A DNA stretch of 6,620 nt from Bifidobacterium breve (GTDB lineage: Bacteria > Bacteroidota > Bacteroidia > Chitinophagales > Chitinophagaceae), in assembly GCA_943323935.2 (NCBI GenBank), contig CALPJR020000049.1:1-6620 (forward strand), written 5' to 3'. Below are positions 6,198 to 6,620 of the stretch, one piece after another. A program made the translations under genes and the position numbers. The notes beneath the pieces were generated by a model that made no database searches, was not told where the DNA came from, and saw nothing but the letters and a program-made list of their open reading frames with translations. The first letter of the stretch is position 1; the number at the start of each line of letters is the position of its first letter.

Positions 6198-6620
6198 ATG
6201 CATATGAGAACCATCTTTTGTATACTACTATTTGTAATGACAATAAGCTTGCCAAAGCAGCTTTTTGCGCAGACGAGTCAGTATGATACAGTAAGAGTGG
6301 AAGCCTATATTACGCCTGAGGGTGACACGATTCCTCAATCTTGGTTACCTACGGTCATGGTGTCTGCAGTTCAAACAAATGCATTAAAAAACTACTGGAA
6401 AAATTGGACAAGATTGCGCAATGCGGTGTATGTGACTTATCCATACGCAAGATCGGCTAGTAAAGTGATTCAATCGGTGAATGCAGAATTGGCAGGTGTA
6501 CAAGATGAAAAATTAAGAAAGCAGATTATTAAGTCTAGAGAAAAAGAATTGAAAAGGGAATTTGCTGATAAAGTGACTAGTTTATCTGTTTATCAGGGAA
6601 AGGTCCTCATGAAATTAATC
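6198..6620 (+). CDS. Secreted DUF4294-family protein, C-terminus beyond the window
   Basis: The frame stays open to the right edge (141 codons seen). It opens with a signal peptide: a hydrophobic core, IFCILLFVMTISL, followed by LFAQ, with likely cleavage after the alanine (residue 24), so the product is periplasmic or exported. The mature part has RVEAYITPEGDTIPQSWLP (33-51), YWKNWTRLRNAVYVTYPYA (66-84), a charged helix with EKELKREFADK (115-125) and YQGKVLMKLI (132-141). This order, ending in the QGKxLxKLI run, matches what I remember of DUF4294, a small family from Bacteroidota with no known function. ATG 6204 (residue 3, MRTIF) is an equally good start; neither has a Shine-Dalgarno. It lies 27 bp after ccmF on the same strand, so cotranscription is likely, but a role in cytochrome maturation is not shown by the sequence. 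Confidence 0.82.
   Translation, partial: MHMRTIFCILLFVMTISLPKQLFAQTSQYDTVRVEAYITPEGDTIPQSWLPTVMVSAVQTNALKNYWKNWTRLRNAVYVTYPYARSASKVIQSVNAELAGVQDEKLRKQIIKSREKELKREFADKVTSLSVYQGKVLMKLI

Overview
The window looks like a piece of a Bacteroidota chromosome, most likely Chitinophagales/Chitinophagaceae-like. The reasons are AT-rich DNA with compact operons, a near-perfect Bacteroidota promoter (TTTG, 22-bp spacer, TAnnTTTG) at 3285-3318, few recognisable Shine-Dalgarno sites, a variant-type CcmE beside a long CcmF, and a gene matching DUF4294, which I know from Bacteroidota. The lineage below phylum level is a guess. There are no RNA genes, mobile elements, CRISPR arrays or long repeats.

Left half (1-3258, minus strand). 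Four tightly packed genes read leftward from 3258: a small four-helix membrane protein with a possible bacterial PH-like tail (184 aa); a radical SAM protein of uncharacterised type (433 aa) after a 2-bp gap; an EamA/DMT-family permease (306 aa, TTG start) after a 12-bp gap; and a TSUP (TauE/SafE, YfcA-like) permease that overlaps the previous gene by 11 bp and runs off the left edge. The spacing suggests one transcript. No common pathway can be read from the sequence.

Centre (3259-3322). A 64-bp divergent intergenic region holds a strong Bacteroidota promoter facing right and a weaker candidate facing left. Their -33 boxes sit back to back, and both -7 boxes end 4 bp before the start codon, so both first genes may be translated from leaderless or nearly leaderless mRNA.

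Right half (3323-6620, plus strand). ccmE and ccmF encode the haem chaperone and the haem lyase core of System I cytochrome c maturation. CcmE is the variant in which the haem-binding histidine is replaced by cysteine (CxxxY). CcmF keeps the WWD segment and all four expected histidines and carries a large periplasmic domain near its C-terminus. CcmE would hand haem to CcmF, which attaches it to apocytochromes outside the membrane. A secreted DUF4294 protein of unknown function follows and is cut by the right edge. I see no clearly new system. The most notable points are the Cys-type CcmE, the cysteine-rich segment before the radical SAM motif, and the symmetrical divergent promoter.
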